DNA from: Pseudomonas sp. CFBP 13711
GTDB taxonomy: Bacteria; Pseudomonadota; Gammaproteobacteria; Pseudomonadales; Pseudomonadaceae
Assembly: GCF_014842265.1 (NCBI RefSeq)
Contig: NZ_JACYVI010000007.1
Span: forward strand, 140,002 to 204,001
Reading direction: 5' to 3'
Length of the DNA: 64,000 bases
Shown piece after piece: positions 20,452 to 27,745 of this stretch; the stretch's first letter is position 1, and each line of letters starts with the position of its first letter. Under the pieces are notes generated by a model. The model saw nothing but the letters and a program-made list of their open reading frames with translations, was not told the DNA's origin and did not search any database. The position numbers were made by a program, and so were the translations under genes.

Positions 20452-20467
20452 TGGCTGTTGCCCTGCA
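20452..20467 (+). promoter_or_regulatory. Weak sigma-54-like -24/-12 sequence upstream of putP
   Basis: TGGCTGTTGCCCTGCA keeps GG and GC with the correct 12-base phasing but departs from TGGCACG-N4-TTGCA in several positions. It reads toward putP, about 240 bases from its start. Confidence 0.25.
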
Positions 20468-20529
20468 AATACGGGGTATATGGCACTTTGATCTAAATTG
20501 TAAAAAAGCCATGGAGTGGCGTTTTTCGG

Positions 20530-20535
20530 GTTGCA
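20530..20535. promoter_or_regulatory. Candidate PutA operator (GTTGCA)
   Basis: GTTGCA in the putP-proximal half of the divergent putA-putP spacer (20274-20704, 431 bases). Together with the two complementary sites near putA it suggests PutA could bind at both sides of the spacer, as in E. coli. Confidence 0.45.
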
Positions 20536-20645
20536 CCTGCGTCAGAGTGTCCTCTAGGATGCGCCGCTTTGGTGCATTCAAGCGGTGTGCAGCGGCGAGG
20601 TTCTCGCCAGCCCGCAACACACGCGAACGGCCAATCGCGAACCTG

Positions 20646-20708
20646 ATGCCTCAGGAGGACTTCGCTCTGCTCGCGCCTATAAAAACAACGCCGGAACCTA
20701 ACCGATGA
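20646..20708 (+). CDS. Possible 20-codon leader ORF overlapping the putP start
   Basis: ATG at 20646 opens 20 codons (MPQEDFALLAPIKTTPEPNR) whose TGA overlaps the putP ATG as ATGA. The AGGAGG inside it (20653-20658) has no start codon at normal distance. AAAAACAA at 20681-20688 matches the AAnAAnAA catabolite-repression motif. Translation is unproven, as its own ribosome site is weak. Confidence 0.25.
   Translation: MPQEDFALLAPIKTTPEPNR
20681..20688 (+). promoter_or_regulatory. Candidate Hfq/Crc catabolite-repression motif in the putP leader
   Basis: AAAAACAA fits AAnAAnAA exactly and ends 16 bases before the putP ATG, in the region where Hfq-Crc binding blocks ribosome access in Pseudomonas mRNAs. 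Proline uptake is a plausible target of this control. Confidence 0.4.
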
Positions 20709-22189
20709 GTGTCAGCAACCCTACCTTGATCACTTTCGTGATCTACATCGCCGCGATGGTCCTCATAGGACTCATGGCCTACCGTTCCACCAATAATCTC
20801 TCTGACTATATCCTCGGCGGGCGCAGCCTCGGCAGTGTGGTCACGGCGCTTTCGGCCGGTGCATCGGACATGAGCGGCTGGTTGCTCATGGGGTTGCCGG
20901 GCGCGATCTACATGTCCGGTCTCTCGGAAGGCTGGATCGCCATCGGGCTAATCGTCGGCGCCTACCTGAACTGGCTGTTCGTTGCCGGTCGCCTGCGGGT
21001 ACAGACCGAGCACAACGGCGATGCGCTGACCCTGCCGGATTACTTCTCCAGCCGCTTTGAAGACAACAGCGGTCTGCTGCGGGTGATTTCCGCCATCGTG
21101 ATTCTGGTGTTCTTCACGATCTACTGCGCTTCCGGCATCGTCGCTGGCGCGCGGCTGTTCGAGAGCACCTTCGGCATGTCCTACGAAACCGCGTTGTGGG
21201 CAGGCGCTGCGGCGACGATTGCCTACACCTTCGTCGGCGGCTTCCTGGCAGTCAGCTGGACAGACACCGTACAAGCGACCCTGATGATCTTCGCGCTGAT
21301 CCTTACGCCCATCATCGTGCTGCTGGCGACCGGTGGCATCGACACCACGTTCATGGCCATCGAAGCCCAGGACCCGAGCAACTTCGACATGCTCAAGAAC
21401 ACCACTTTCATCGGCGTCATTTCGCTGATGGGCTGGGGCCTGGGCTACTTCGGTCAGCCGCACATCCTGGCGCGCTTCATGGCCGCTGACTCGGTCAGGT
21501 CGATCGCCAAGGCCCGTCGCATTTCCATGACCTGGATGATCCTCTGCCTGGGCGGCACCGTCGCGGTGGGCTTCTTCGGCATCGCCTACTTCTCGGCGCA
21601 CCCTGAGGTGGCCGGTCCGGTGACTGAAAACCACGAGCGCGTCTTCATCGAGCTGGCCAAGATCCTGTTCAATCCGTGGATTGCTGGCGTTCTGCTTTCG
21701 GCCATTCTTGCGGCGGTGATGAGCACTCTGAGCTGCCAGTTGCTGGTCTGTTCAAGTGCGCTGACCGAAGACTTCTACAAAGCGTTTTTGCGCAAAAGCG
21801 CGTCCCAGGTTGAGCTGGTGTGGGTCGGCCGGGCCATGGTGCTGTTGGTGGCGCTGATTGCGATCGCCTTGGCGGCGAACCCGGAAAACCGCGTGCTGGG
21901 TCTGGTCAGCTACGCCTGGGCCGGCTTTGGCGCCGCGTTCGGGCCGGTGGTGCTGATCTCGGTGATCTGGAAGGGCATGACCCGCAACGGCGCACTGGCG
22001 GGGATTCTGGTCGGCGCGATCACGGTCGTGGTGTGGAAGCATTTCGAACTGCTGGGCCTGTACGAGATCATCCCCGGCTTCATCTTCGCCAGCATCGCCA
22101 TCGTGCTGTTCAGCGTAATCGGCAAAGGCCCTACGCCGGGCATGCTGACGCGCTTTGAAGCAGCGGAAAAAGAATACAGGGCGGCATAA
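20705..22189 (+). CDS. putP: Sodium/proline symporter PutP
   Basis: This 494-residue inner-membrane protein of the SSS family imports proline with sodium. It has about thirteen membrane segments. The family pattern is clear: NNLSDYILGGRSLGSVVTALSAGASDMSGWLLMGLPG near the N-terminus and SCQLLVCSSALTEDFYK in the middle, where E. coli PutP has the same Na+-site region. Length is close to E. coli PutP (502). An in-frame TAA four bases before the ATG fixes the start at 20705. It is divergent from putA, and the two form the proline import and catabolism unit. Possible PutA sites and a catabolite-repression motif lie in the spacer. Confidence 0.97.
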   Translation: MSVSNPTLITFVIYIAAMVLIGLMAYRSTNNLSDYILGGRSLGSVVTALSAGASDMSGWLLMGLPGAIYMSGLSEGWIAIGLIVGAYLNWLFVAGRLRVQTEHNGDALTLPDYFSSRFEDNSGLLRVISAIVILVFFTIYCASGIVAGARLFESTFGMSYETALWAGAAATIAYTFVGGFLAVSWTDTVQATLMIFALILTPIIVLLATGGIDTTFMAIEAQDPSNFDMLKNTTFIGVISLMGWGLGYFGQPHILARFMAADSVRSIAKARRISMTWMILCLGGTVAVGFFGIAYFSAHPEVAGPVTENHERVFIELAKILFNPWIAGVLLSAILAAVMSTLSCQLLVCSSALTEDFYKAFLRKSASQVELVWVGRAMVLLVALIAIALAANPENRVLGLVSYAWAGFGAAFGPVVLISVIWKGMTRNGALAGILVGAITVVVWKHFELLGLYEIIPGFIFASIAIVLFSVIGKGPTPGMLTRFEAAEKEYRAA

Positions 22190-22204
22190 GGGCTGCCTGT
22201 TCAA

Positions 22205-22233
22205 GAGCCCGAGCGACACTGGCGCTCGGGCTC
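22205..22233 (+). terminator. Strong hairpin after putP
   Basis: GAGCCCGAGCG (22205-22215) pairs perfectly with CGCTCGGGCTC (22223-22233), an 11-bp GC-rich stem with a 7-base loop. It sits 15 bases after the putP stop and before the convergent lyase gene. The T-run after it is poor, so termination strength is uncertain. Confidence 0.6.
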
Positions 22234-22246
22234 CCTTGCGAGCGCA

Positions 22247-22918
22247 TCAGCTCTTGTTGTGGTCGGCGTCCAGGTTGAAGAACATGGTCTTGCCGCCTTC
22301 GCTGGTGTAGCCAGTGTTGTCCTGGGTGTAGACACCGGCCTTGAAGTACAGCTGCTGTTTGCTCCAGGTGGCGCTGATCCGGTCGTTCCAGGCCATGCCG
22401 TGGGCGGTCACGCTGAGCAACCCGGCTTTATTGAGGTGAATGACGTAATTGAACGTCTCGTTCAGGCTCACGTTTTCCGCCACCGTGATCACGCGCGCTT
22501 TTTTGTCGGTGGGGTGGTAGCGGACCTTGGCGACGATGTTGCCCATGTGCGTCGCTTCCAGGTACTGATATTCGAGCTTCAACAGCGGCTGCGTGCTGTC
22601 GTAGACGTGGATCTGACCGATGACGACCCTGCCTGAAGATGGCACCTGGAGAACCTTGAGCTTGGCATTCAGATAATTGTCGGCGTCCTGGTAGTACCAG
22701 TTGTGCAGCGTGCCGTTGGACCAGGTCTCGCGCAACTCGGTGCGCGGGTAGATCGCATTAGCGGTCTTGCTTCCGGTAACCGGAGCCCAGAATGTGATGT
22801 TCGATGAGCCGGACTTGAAGTATTTGCCGTCGTAACCTTGAAGCAGTTGTTGTGTCTCGATGGTGGCGGGGGGCGAGCCCACTGGAATGCTCAGATTCCA
22901 TGTTCCCAAATCAATCAT
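22247..22918 (-). CDS. Polysaccharide lyase family 7 alginate lyase
   Basis: The 223-residue protein shows all three PL7 signatures: RTELRE (substrate-binding strand), QIH in VIGQIHVYD, and YFKAGVYTQ with the catalytic Tyr region. PL7 enzymes cleave alginate by beta-elimination; an Ile in QIH is usually associated with activity on G-containing blocks. I chose the ATG at 22918 (MIDLGTWNLSIPVG) because related 223-residue Pseudomonas enzymes begin so; upstream TTG (22951) and ATG (22942) starts are possible but have no better ribosome site. No signal peptide is visible, so the enzyme may be cytoplasmic or released by an unknown route. No alginate biosynthesis genes are nearby. Confidence 0.88.
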   Translation of the reverse strand: MIDLGTWNLSIPVGSPPATIETQQLLQGYDGKYFKSGSSNITFWAPVTGSKTANAIYPRTELRETWSNGTLHNWYYQDADNYLNAKLKVLQVPSSGRVVIGQIHVYDSTQPLLKLEYQYLEATHMGNIVAKVRYHPTDKKARVITVAENVSLNETFNYVIHLNKAGLLSVTAHGMAWNDRISATWSKQQLYFKAGVYTQDNTGYTSEGGKTMFFNLDADHNKS

Positions 22919-23219
22919 GTCTAGTCGTCCGATATGTCTCATTGCCAGCAAAGTTGCGGGCGAAAGGGGGTTGGGGGCGGCTTTTTATACGGTTCCACGA
23001 CGCATTTGTTAACGCGAATCTGTCGGATGGTTGACGTCAAAGTGCCGCTATCTTCGCTGCAGCTCAGGGTGTTCCTGACATTGAGCGCCGTTACCGTTAG
23101 TCGGTTGGATGGCACTTTTCGAATCGCACTACTATGGCTGCCTTCTTTTTTCTTCAATCGAAGCTAGAGTAGTGGCCAATCAGTCCATCAGCGGGGCCAT
23201 TCCCCGGGCAGTAAAGTGA
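22919..23219. other. Divergent intergenic region, lyase / REC-GGDEF-EAL gene
   Basis: About 300 bases without a gene. It must contain both divergent promoters. I see no convincing palindrome, repeat or sigma-54 site. A GA/G-rich run (about 22961-22978) lies upstream of the lyase. Confidence 0.4.
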
Positions 23220-25376
23220 ATGATAAGTAGCAGCATGGAATGCGCGCAGTCCCTGCCACCCAGTGGCAAATCAGTATTGTTGGTTGTTGACGATTATCCG
23301 GAAAATCTGGTGACCATGTGCGCGGTACTGCAGCGCCAGGACCGGGAAATCATCACCGCCGCCTCAGGCATGGAAGCGTTGGGTATTTTGCTGGACCGAG
23401 ATGTCGATCTGGTGCTGCTGGATGTGCAGATGCCGGACATGGATGGCTTCGAAGTTGCTCGCCTCATGCGTGGCAGTCTGCGAACGCGATTGACGCCGAT
23501 CATCTTCCTCACCGCCAACGAACAATCCCGCGACTCGGTGCACAAGGGTTACGCCAGCGGCGCAGTCGATTACCTGTTCAAACCCTTCGATCCCAATATT
23601 CTCAGGCCCAAGGTTCAGGCGCTTCTGGAGCAGCAGCACAATCGGCGTGCCCTGCAGAAGCTGAGCCGCGAGCTGGAATCGGCGCGGGCGTTCAACGCCT
23701 CGGTGCTGGCCAACGTGGCCGAAGGCATCCTTGTCGTCACTGAAGACGGCGTCATCAGCTTCGCCAATCCGGCGATCTGCCGGTTGCTGGGCATGACCGA
23801 CGGAGAGCTGCGCGGCACCGGGTTGTGCACTTACCTGCACGAGCCCAGCGTTGGCGAATGGGCAGATTCCGGCTTTTATCATCACTATCGCCGTGCCGAT
23901 ACCTATCGCGTCCATGACGCCGTGCTGCGAACGCCCGAGGGGCGTCAGGTCCCGGTCGCGTTGTCCTGCGCGCCGCTGCCCGCCGAGCAGCGTGCGATGG
24001 TGCTAAGCGTGCTCGACATGTCAGTGGTGCGTGACCTCTATCGTCAGCTCGAACATCAGGCCGTGACGGACTCCCTCACCGGGCTGCTCAACCGCCGCGG
24101 CTTTTATCAGACCGTCGAAGGGATGCTGTTGCGCAACGAGCATGCGGGCAAATACCTGGTCGTGTTGTACCTGGACCTCGACGGCTTCAAGGATGTGAAT
24201 GATTCCCTGGGCCACGATGCGGGCGATCAGGTGTTGCAGTGGGTCGGCGCGCAATTGAAAGACTGCCTGCGCCCTTACGATGTGCTCGCGCGCATGGGCG
24301 GCGACGAGTTCGTGGTGGTCATCGACGGACTGGATTTCCCCGAACATGCCGCGAAGGTCGCCGAAAAGCTGATCGAGAGGGTGTCTGCACGGCGCATGAT
24401 TGACGGGGTCGAAGCCACACTCGGCGCGAGTATCGGCATCGCGGTCTACCCGGACTGCGGCACCAATCTGGATGGCCTGCTGCGCGCGGCGGATATTGCG
24501 ATGTACGAAGCCAAGCGCGCAGGGCGTCAGCAATACCGCTTCTTCGATCAGTACATGAATGGCCGCGCACGCTCCCGTCTGATGCTCGAAGAGAGTGTGC
24601 GCACGGCGATCGATGGCAAAGACTTTTCCATGGTCTACCAGCCGCAGGTCAACGTGGTCACCGGCAAGACGCGGGGTTTTGAAGCGCTACTGCGCTGGCA
24701 TCATCCGGACGCGGGCGATGTGCCGTCAGGCGTGTTCATTCCGCTGCTGGAGGAGACGCGGCTGATCAACAAGCTCGGCGGCTGGATTTTCGAGCAGGGT
24801 GCGGCGCAGCGCCAACGCTGGAGCGACGTCTTCCCGGACGATCTGGTCATGAGCGTCAGCGTGAGCCCTGCGCAATTCAGCCTGCCGAATCTGGCGGCCG
24901 AGTTGCAGCGCGCGATGCAGATACACGGCCTAAAACCCCGGCAACTGGAAGTCGAGATCACCGAGCCGTCGCTGGTCCACAACCTGGTTCACAGCCGCAA
25001 GCAACTGCAGGACCTGCATGACATCGGCGTGCGTGTGTCGCTGGACGATTTCGGCGCAGGCGACAGCTCCCTTGCCCATCTGCGCAACCTCGATCTGGAC
25101 ACCTTGAAGCTCGACCGGCACTTCATTGGCGGCATGCTGGGATCGTCCCGCGATCTGGCCGTCGCACGCAGCATCATTGACCTGTGTCGCATGCTCGATA
25201 TTGAGGTAATTGCCGAAGGCGTCGAAACCTACGAGCAGTATGAGTGGCTGGTCGACAACGGCTGTCAGATCATTCAGGGCTTCCTGATTGCTCATCCGAT
25301 GCCGCCATTGGAGGCAGAGCGTTTTGTCGAGCCGGTCGATCTGCCGGTCGCGTTACAGCTGCTCGGGCAGGACTGA
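23220..25376 (+). CDS. Response regulator with REC, PAS, GGDEF and EAL domains (c-di-GMP turnover)
   Basis: The 718-residue protein has an N-terminal receiver (about 18-135) with phospho-acceptor Asp68 in LLDVQMPDMDGFE and the lysine in YLFKPF. A PAS domain covers about 160-280, GGDEF about 290-450 and EAL about 465-710. The GGDEF motif is intact at 360-364, and the EAL domain retains EALLRW (Glu488), EITE, DDFGAG, LKLDR and AEGVET. It therefore may both make and degrade c-di-GMP, with phosphorylation and PAS input deciding the balance. No histidine kinase is adjacent, so its partner is elsewhere. The start at 23220 lacks a strong ribosome site but the REC domain begins soon after it. Confidence 0.92.
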   Translation: MISSSMECAQSLPPSGKSVLLVVDDYPENLVTMCAVLQRQDREIITAASGMEALGILLDRDVDLVLLDVQMPDMDGFEVARLMRGSLRTRLTPIIFLTANEQSRDSVHKGYASGAVDYLFKPFDPNILRPKVQALLEQQHNRRALQKLSRELESARAFNASVLANVAEGILVVTEDGVISFANPAICRLLGMTDGELRGTGLCTYLHEPSVGEWADSGFYHHYRRADTYRVHDAVLRTPEGRQVPVALSCAPLPAEQRAMVLSVLDMSVVRDLYRQLEHQAVTDSLTGLLNRRGFYQTVEGMLLRNEHAGKYLVVLYLDLDGFKDVNDSLGHDAGDQVLQWVGAQLKDCLRPYDVLARMGGDEFVVVIDGLDFPEHAAKVAEKLIERVSARRMIDGVEATLGASIGIAVYPDCGTNLDGLLRAADIAMYEAKRAGRQQYRFFDQYMNGRARSRLMLEESVRTAIDGKDFSMVYQPQVNVVTGKTRGFEALLRWHHPDAGDVPSGVFIPLLEETRLINKLGGWIFEQGAAQRQRWSDVFPDDLVMSVSVSPAQFSLPNLAAELQRAMQIHGLKPRQLEVEITEPSLVHNLVHSRKQLQDLHDIGVRVSLDDFGAGDSSLAHLRNLDLDTLKLDRHFIGGMLGSSRDLAVARSIIDLCRMLDIEVIAEGVETYEQYEWLVDNGCQIIQGFLIAHPMPPLEAERFVEPVDLPVALQLLGQD

Positions 25377-25415
25377 CGCGGTAGACTCGCGTTTTTCCCG
25401 CGACCCGATCCGACC

Positions 25416-25934
25416 ATGACTGTCACTTCCCCCATGCCGCTCAAATACCTGCAGGCTTATCCCGAAGGCCTGCAGGATCAGGTTCGGCAGCTGATCTCGC
25501 AGGACCGGCTGACGGATTATCTGCAGCAGCGCTACCCGGATCGCCACGAAATCCAGAGCGACAAGGCGCTGTACGCCTACGCGCTGGCGCTCAAGCAGGA
25601 ATACCTGCGCAACGCGCCGAACATCGACAAAGTGCTGTTCGACAACCGCCTGGACCTGACACACCGCGCGCTGGGCCTGCATACCACGGTGTCGCGGGTG
25701 CAGGGCGGCAAGCTTAAATCCAAGAAGGAAATCCGCGTGGCTGCGCTGTTCAAGGAGGCCGCGCCGCAGTTTCTGAAGATGATCGTGGTCCACGAACTGG
25801 CGCACTTCAAGGAGTCGGACCACAACAAGGCGTTCTATCAGTTGTGCGAACACATGCAGCCGGGCTATCACCAGCTGGAATTCGACCTGCGCATCTACCT
25901 GACCTGGCGGGACATGCAGACGGCCGTGCGCTGA
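25416..25934 (+). CDS. YgjP-type metal-dependent hydrolase (M48-like/WLM)
   Basis: The 172-residue protein has the zinc-binding motif HELAH at 126-130 and a downstream His in SDHNKAFYQLCEHM, the arrangement of the YgjP/DUF45 family of small minigluzincin-type metallopeptidases. The middle region (VSRVQGGKLKSKKEIRVAALF) is the family's strand region. There is no signal peptide, so it is cytoplasmic. Its substrate is unknown. It follows the REC-GGDEF-EAL gene by 39 bases and precedes the small winged-helix gene by 31, so the three may share a transcript. The start is not supported by an obvious Shine-Dalgarno; an ATG at 25434 is an alternative. Confidence 0.8.
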   Translation: MTVTSPMPLKYLQAYPEGLQDQVRQLISQDRLTDYLQQRYPDRHEIQSDKALYAYALALKQEYLRNAPNIDKVLFDNRLDLTHRALGLHTTVSRVQGGKLKSKKEIRVAALFKEAAPQFLKMIVVHELAHFKESDHNKAFYQLCEHMQPGYHQLEFDLRIYLTWRDMQTAVR

Positions 25935-25965
25935 TCAGCCGCTAGCGCTTTTCAAGGAAGTTTTA

Positions 25966-26262
25966 ATGGACGTCAGCAAGACCAAGAGCAGTTTCTACCG
26001 CCGCCTGTACGTGGCGTATCTGATCGACAGCGGCATCGCCAGCAGCGTACCGGCACTGACCGACGTCACCGGCATGCCCCGTCGCACGGCCCAGGACACC
26101 ATCGCGGCGCTGGCTGATCTGGACATCGTCTGCGAATTCGAACAACTGGATGGCGGCCGCAATCATGCCGGCGGTTACCGGATTCATGACTGGGGCGCGA
26201 TTGACCGCCGCTGGATCGAGGGCAATTTGCAGGCCATCAAGACGGTGCTCGGGTATCCGTGA
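25966..26262 (+). CDS. Small winged helix-turn-helix protein (HTH_43 type)
   Basis: The 98-residue protein has a recognisable winged-helix core: VPALTDVTGMPRRTAQDTIAALADLDIVCEF is the turn-helix part and GGRNHAGGYRIHDWGAIDRRW the wing. It resembles the conserved gammaproteobacterial HTH_43 family of unknown targets. AAGGAA lies nine bases before the ATG. It closes the putative 23220-26262 transcription unit. DNA binding is inferred from the fold only. Confidence 0.75.
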   Translation: MDVSKTKSSFYRRLYVAYLIDSGIASSVPALTDVTGMPRRTAQDTIAALADLDIVCEFEQLDGGRNHAGGYRIHDWGAIDRRWIEGNLQAIKTVLGYP

Positions 26263-26296
26263 CTTCGTGTCAGGGGCGTTGATTCTAGAGCTTTTT

Positions 26297-26310
26297 CCGG
26301 CTAAAGCCGG
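26297..26310. repeat. Short palindrome, family C half element
   Basis: CCGGCTAAAGCCGG, a compact inverted repeat between convergent genes, sharing CCGGCTAAAGCC with the longer element at 49788-49857. It may serve as a transcription end signal. Confidence 0.5.
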
Positions 26311-26343
26311 TCCTGCGAGGGACATCAGGGTCCCCGCGCCGGA

Positions 26344-26802
26344 TCAGTCCAGATCGCGACGCATGCTGATGTGCGGGATGCCGTCCTCGACGTACACCTC
26401 GCCCACCGGATTAAAGCCGTAGCGGCTGTAGTAACCCTGCAAGTGCGCCTGGGCCGAGAGAAATATCGGCTGGTCCGGCCACTGAAGTTCGGCGTGTTTC
26501 AGCGCCTGAACCATCAATTCATGACCCATGCCCTTGTTGCGCATCGATGGTGCAGTCACCACGCGGCCAATGGTCACGTCACCGTTCTGCTGAATCGGGT
26601 CCAGCAGGCGCAGGTAGGCGACCAGCTGATCATCCTGCCAAGCCATGAGATGGCAGGTATCGCCCAGCAAATCCTGGCCATCGACGTCCAGATACCAGCA
26701 TTTCTGCTCCACCACGAACACCTGCGCCCTCAGTTGCAGAATGGCGTACAGCTGCTCTTTTCCAAGGTCGGTATGGTGTTTGCAAATCCAGTTGATAGAC
26801 AT
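26344..26802 (-). CDS. GNAT-family N-acetyltransferase, ElaA type
   Basis: The 152-residue protein matches ElaA in length (153) and pattern. It begins MSINWICKHHTDLGKEQLYAILQLRAQVFVVEQKC. The acetyl-CoA loop is seen as IGRVVTAPSMRNKGMGHELM, and the C-terminal strand as YSRYGFNPVGEVYVEDGIPHISM. The acceptor molecule is unknown. A longer start 15 codons upstream exists, but the conserved ElaA N-terminus begins at 26802. It converges on the winged-helix gene. Confidence 0.85.
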   Translation of the reverse strand: MSINWICKHHTDLGKEQLYAILQLRAQVFVVEQKCWYLDVDGQDLLGDTCHLMAWQDDQLVAYLRLLDPIQQNGDVTIGRVVTAPSMRNKGMGHELMVQALKHAELQWPDQPIFLSAQAHLQGYYSRYGFNPVGEVYVEDGIPHISMRRDLD

Positions 26803-27007
26803 GACGCCGGCCTGCGAGAAGAAGTGGATGCCGGATACTAAACGCATATCGGCGCAAGCCCAAATTCGCGGCGAGCAGGGCTCGGCACTGATTCAATCAA
26901 CGGCGCGTCATTTTGTTGAACTGCAGCACAAACATCGCAGTGTTATGAGTTGTGCAATGCGCAAAATGCGTCTTCACTGAAGGCCAGTTGCCACAAGGAA
27001 GCTGAGC

Positions 27008-27745
27008 ATGTCGCGTTTGCTGTGCGCCGCAGGGCTGTTGGGAATGATGCTGATAGCCCAAGGCGCGGTCGCGCAGACATTGCGTCTCGCCGGCGATGCG
27101 TGGGCGCCTTATGCCGACGTGTCATTGCTGCACGACGGGCTTTCCACTGATCTGATTCGCACGGCCCTGGGCCGCGCCGGTTATGACACCGAATACGAGC
27201 AGGTCCCCTGGGCGCGGGCGATTCACGGGCTGAGCGAAGGGCGATATGACATCGTCATCAACGCCTGGTACAGCGAAGACCGCACGCGCATTGGGGTTTT
27301 CTCTGCGCCATACCTGATTAACCGCCTGCTTTTCCTGAAACGCAAAGACGCCGCCATCGACTTTCAGAGCCTGTCGCAACTGCACGGCTATTCCATTGCC
27401 GTCGTGCGCGGCTACGCCTATTCGCCCGAATTCGACGCCGATGCCGAGCTGAAGAAGGTGCCGGTTGCGAATTTCTCGACCGCTGTCAGGATGCTCGCGG
27501 CGGGCAGGGTCGACTTAACGGTGGAAGACGAGTACGCGGCGCGCTTTGCCCTCAATCGCGAGCCTGCGGACGTGCAGGCCAGCGTTGAATTTCTGCCCAA
27601 GTCACTGAGCGAAAACAGTTTGCACATGCTGGTCAGCATCAAGCGGGCGGATCATCAGCAGATCGTTCTGGATTTCGACAAGGCTATCGCCGACATGAGA
27701 GCCGACGGCACGTACGACAAGCTCATCAAGCTGCACGGTCTGTGA
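27008..27745 (+). CDS. Periplasmic solute-binding protein (SBP_bac_3, amino-acid type)
   Basis: The 245-residue protein has a signal peptide over about residues 1-22 (LLGMMLIAQGAVAQ), then a type 3 solute-binding fold: LRLAGDAWAPYAD, GLSEGRYDIVINAWYSEDR, VRGYAYSPEFDAD and a final DGTYDKLIKLHGL. Such proteins bind amino acids or similar small polar molecules for an ABC importer or act as sensors. No permease or ATPase gene is adjacent, so it is an orphan and may serve a transporter encoded elsewhere. An AAGGA lies before the ATG. Its last 20 bases overlap the end of the convergent yccS-like gene. Confidence 0.85.
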   Translation: MSRLLCAAGLLGMMLIAQGAVAQTLRLAGDAWAPYADVSLLHDGLSTDLIRTALGRAGYDTEYEQVPWARAIHGLSEGRYDIVINAWYSEDRTRIGVFSAPYLINRLLFLKRKDAAIDFQSLSQLHGYSIAVVRGYAYSPEFDADAELKKVPVANFSTAVRMLAAGRVDLTVEDEYAARFALNREPADVQASVEFLPKSLSENSLHMLVSIKRADHQQIVLDFDKAIADMRADGTYDKLIKLHGL

